From Acidobacteriota bacterium (GTDB lineage: Bacteria; Acidobacteriota; Blastocatellia; Pyrinomonadales; Pyrinomonadaceae): a DNA stretch of 6,134 nucleotides. Positions 5,331 to 6,134 of the stretch are shown here, in pieces. Location: positions 1 through 6,134 of the forward strand of contig JADYZI010000316.1 in the NCBI GenBank assembly GCA_020853255.1, read 5' to 3'. The position numbers were made by a program, and so were the translations under genes. How positions within the stretch are numbered: position 1 is the stretch's first letter; each line of letters begins with the position of its first letter. The notes under the pieces are model-generated. The model made no database searches and had not been told where the DNA came from. It saw only the letters and a list, made by a program, of their open reading frames with translations.

Positions 5331-5915
5331 ATGAAACGAATAACCTTTTACGTGGTGTGCATGTTGGCGATGGCGACGGCGGCGGCGGCGCAGGAGAAGA
5401 TGACCTTTACCGGGACTGCTTTGATCTATGGTTCCCGGATGAATACGAGAACGATCTCGGAGCCGTTCAAGATGATCGTAACCGGCGAAACATCGCAGGC
5501 GGATGCGGCAAGGTACTTGTCCGTGCTGAAGAGCGAGGGACAGGACAAACTTTTGGACGCGATAGATTCGAATGATCTTGGAAGCTTTTCGCTCGGCAAT
5601 TCGGTGGGTCACGACCTGCTCGCCGTGATCGTTGACAAAGACGGCGGCGATACGCGAATTCGTGCTGTTTTTCAACGCTGGCTTGGCTTTGGCGAGCTGC
5701 GGCGCGGCCTTCGGTCGGTCGATTATCCGTTCGGATATGTCGAGATACGTGTGGACCCGAAAACCGGCAAGGGCATGGGAACGTTTATCCCGGCGGCAAA
5801 GATCAAATTTAACAACTCCGGCGAAAATGGGCGAGACACGGTCGTGATCGAGGACTTCGGAACATTCCCCGGCCGCCTGATGGCTGTTTCGATGAGCGGC
5901 CGCAGAGAAGGATAG
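5331..5915 (+). CDS. Secreted protein of unknown function (acidobacterial hypothetical family)
   Basis: This 194-residue protein has a clear signal peptide: MKR, a hydrophobic core (ITFYVVCMLAMATA) and an AAA-Q cleavage site after about residue 20. The mature part is a single region with GSRMNTRT (35-41), a helix-like SQADAARYLSVLKSEGQDKLLDAI, LGSFSLGN (83-90), AVFQRWLGFGELR (112-124), SVDYPFGYVEI (129-139) and FGTFPGRLMAV (176-186). I recall this pattern in hypothetical proteins common in Acidobacteriota, but no function is known to me. There is no lipobox and no catalytic motif. The start is forced, since an in-frame TGA lies 12 bp upstream and the ATG opens the signal peptide. It is divergent from the HTH operon; whether the palindrome affects it is open. 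Confidence 0.82.
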   Translation: MKRITFYVVCMLAMATAAAAQEKMTFTGTALIYGSRMNTRTISEPFKMIVTGETSQADAARYLSVLKSEGQDKLLDAIDSNDLGSFSLGNSVGHDLLAVIVDKDGGDTRIRAVFQRWLGFGELRRGLRSVDYPFGYVEIRVDPKTGKGMGTFIPAAKIKFNNSGENGRDTVVIEDFGTFPGRLMAVSMSGRREG

Positions 5916-5950
5916 GCAGACCGCGCATTTCCCGCCAGGAACGAGGCCTG

Positions 5951-6005
5951 ATCCGGTTTGCTTTTGGTGCCGGATTAAGGTTAAATATTAGTTTGCCTAT
6001 CCGGC
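5951..6005 (+). promoter_or_regulatory. Mutually exclusive hairpins upstream of rpsU
   Basis: ATCCGG (5951-5956) can pair with CCGGAT (5970-5975), while GCCGGAT (5969-5975) can instead pair with ATCCGGC (5999-6005). The middle segment is shared, so only one hairpin can form at a time. Neither is followed by a T run, so a simple terminator is unlikely. A weak promoter candidate (TTTGGT 5963-5968, TATTAG 5986-5991, 17-bp spacer) overlaps, in which case the arms at 5951 and 5969 would not be in the rpsU leader. Confidence 0.35.
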
Positions 6006-6036
6006 ACTATCTTTGCCGAAAGGGGGTGAAAAGCAA

Positions 6037-6134
6037 ATGGCATTCATTTCAGTTAATAATAACGAGTCGATCGAAAGCGCTCTGCGGCGGTTCAAGCGCA
6101 AAGTGATCAGCGAAGAGATAATCAAAGATCTCAA
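6037..6134 (+). CDS. rpsU: Ribosomal protein bS21, N-terminal part (runs off the window)
   Basis: The last 98 bases encode 32 complete codons beginning MAFISVNNNESIESALRRF and continuing with KRKVISEEIIKDL. The NESI(D/E)SALRRFKR block is the hallmark of bS21, a small (~60-70 residue) basic protein of the 30S subunit near the 3' end of 16S rRNA, involved in translation initiation. A good Shine-Dalgarno (AGGGGGT, 6021-6027) lies 9 nt before the ATG. The gene is truncated by the window edge, so the basic C-terminus cannot be checked. It is a housekeeping gene and marks the return to core chromosome after the accessory genes. Confidence 0.93.
   Translation, partial: MAFISVNNNESIESALRRFKRKVISEEIIKDL

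Noticed and set aside
5300..5675. Open frames on both strands over the secreted-protein gene
   Set aside because: The frame at 5331 has a textbook signal peptide and conserved-looking segments; the others are glycine/aspartate- or arginine-rich shadows.
5951..5975. Intrinsic terminator for the secreted-protein gene
   Set aside because: The stem is only 6 bp with a 13-nt loop and no T run follows.

Overview
The window looks like a chromosomal segment from a moderately GC-rich bacterium, most likely an acidobacterium (Blastocatellia/Pyrinomonadaceae type). I infer this from recalled similarity of several lineage-type hypothetical proteins, from the bS21 sequence at the right edge, and from the mix of leaderless-looking and Shine-Dalgarno starts. 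No search was run, so the taxonomy is tentative.

Layout, left to right. (1) 1-509 is the 3' end of a gene that begins outside the window, probably a radical-SAM enzyme, followed by a strong intrinsic terminator. (2) 652-2196 looks like an accessory insert. It holds a DUF433/DUF5615 (VapBC45-like) toxin-antitoxin pair, a 198-bp hairpin-rich element with 35-bp imperfect terminal inverted repeats, and a five-helix membrane protein. (3) 2209-2356 is a second, diverged copy of the last 148 bp of the gene at 1-509, with its own terminator. The accessory genes are therefore bracketed by a direct repeat of a gene's 3' end. (4) 2460-3002 encodes an exported protein of unknown function. About 470 bp with no convincing gene follows, with a possible solitary end of the hairpin element in it. 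(5) 3471-3878 encodes a small basic protein with an AbrB-like N-terminal pattern behind a clear sigma70-type promoter. (6) On the minus strand, 5161-3922 is a two-gene operon of an XRE-type HTH protein and a DUF6036/AbiEii-like nucleotidyltransferase, i.e. a probable second toxin-antitoxin module. Its promoter region carries a perfect 42-bp palindrome. (7) 5331-5915 encodes a secreted protein of unknown function. (8) 6037 to the edge is the start of rpsU (ribosomal protein bS21), which has a good Shine-Dalgarno and an upstream region able to form alternative hairpins.

Together this is a small accessory neighbourhood next to housekeeping genes, with two unrelated toxin-antitoxin-type modules in about 4.5 kb. 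The most informative features are the duplicated gene end around the accessory insert and the perfect palindrome in front of the HTH/nucleotidyltransferase operon. I see no transposase, integrase, CRISPR array, tRNA or rRNA.
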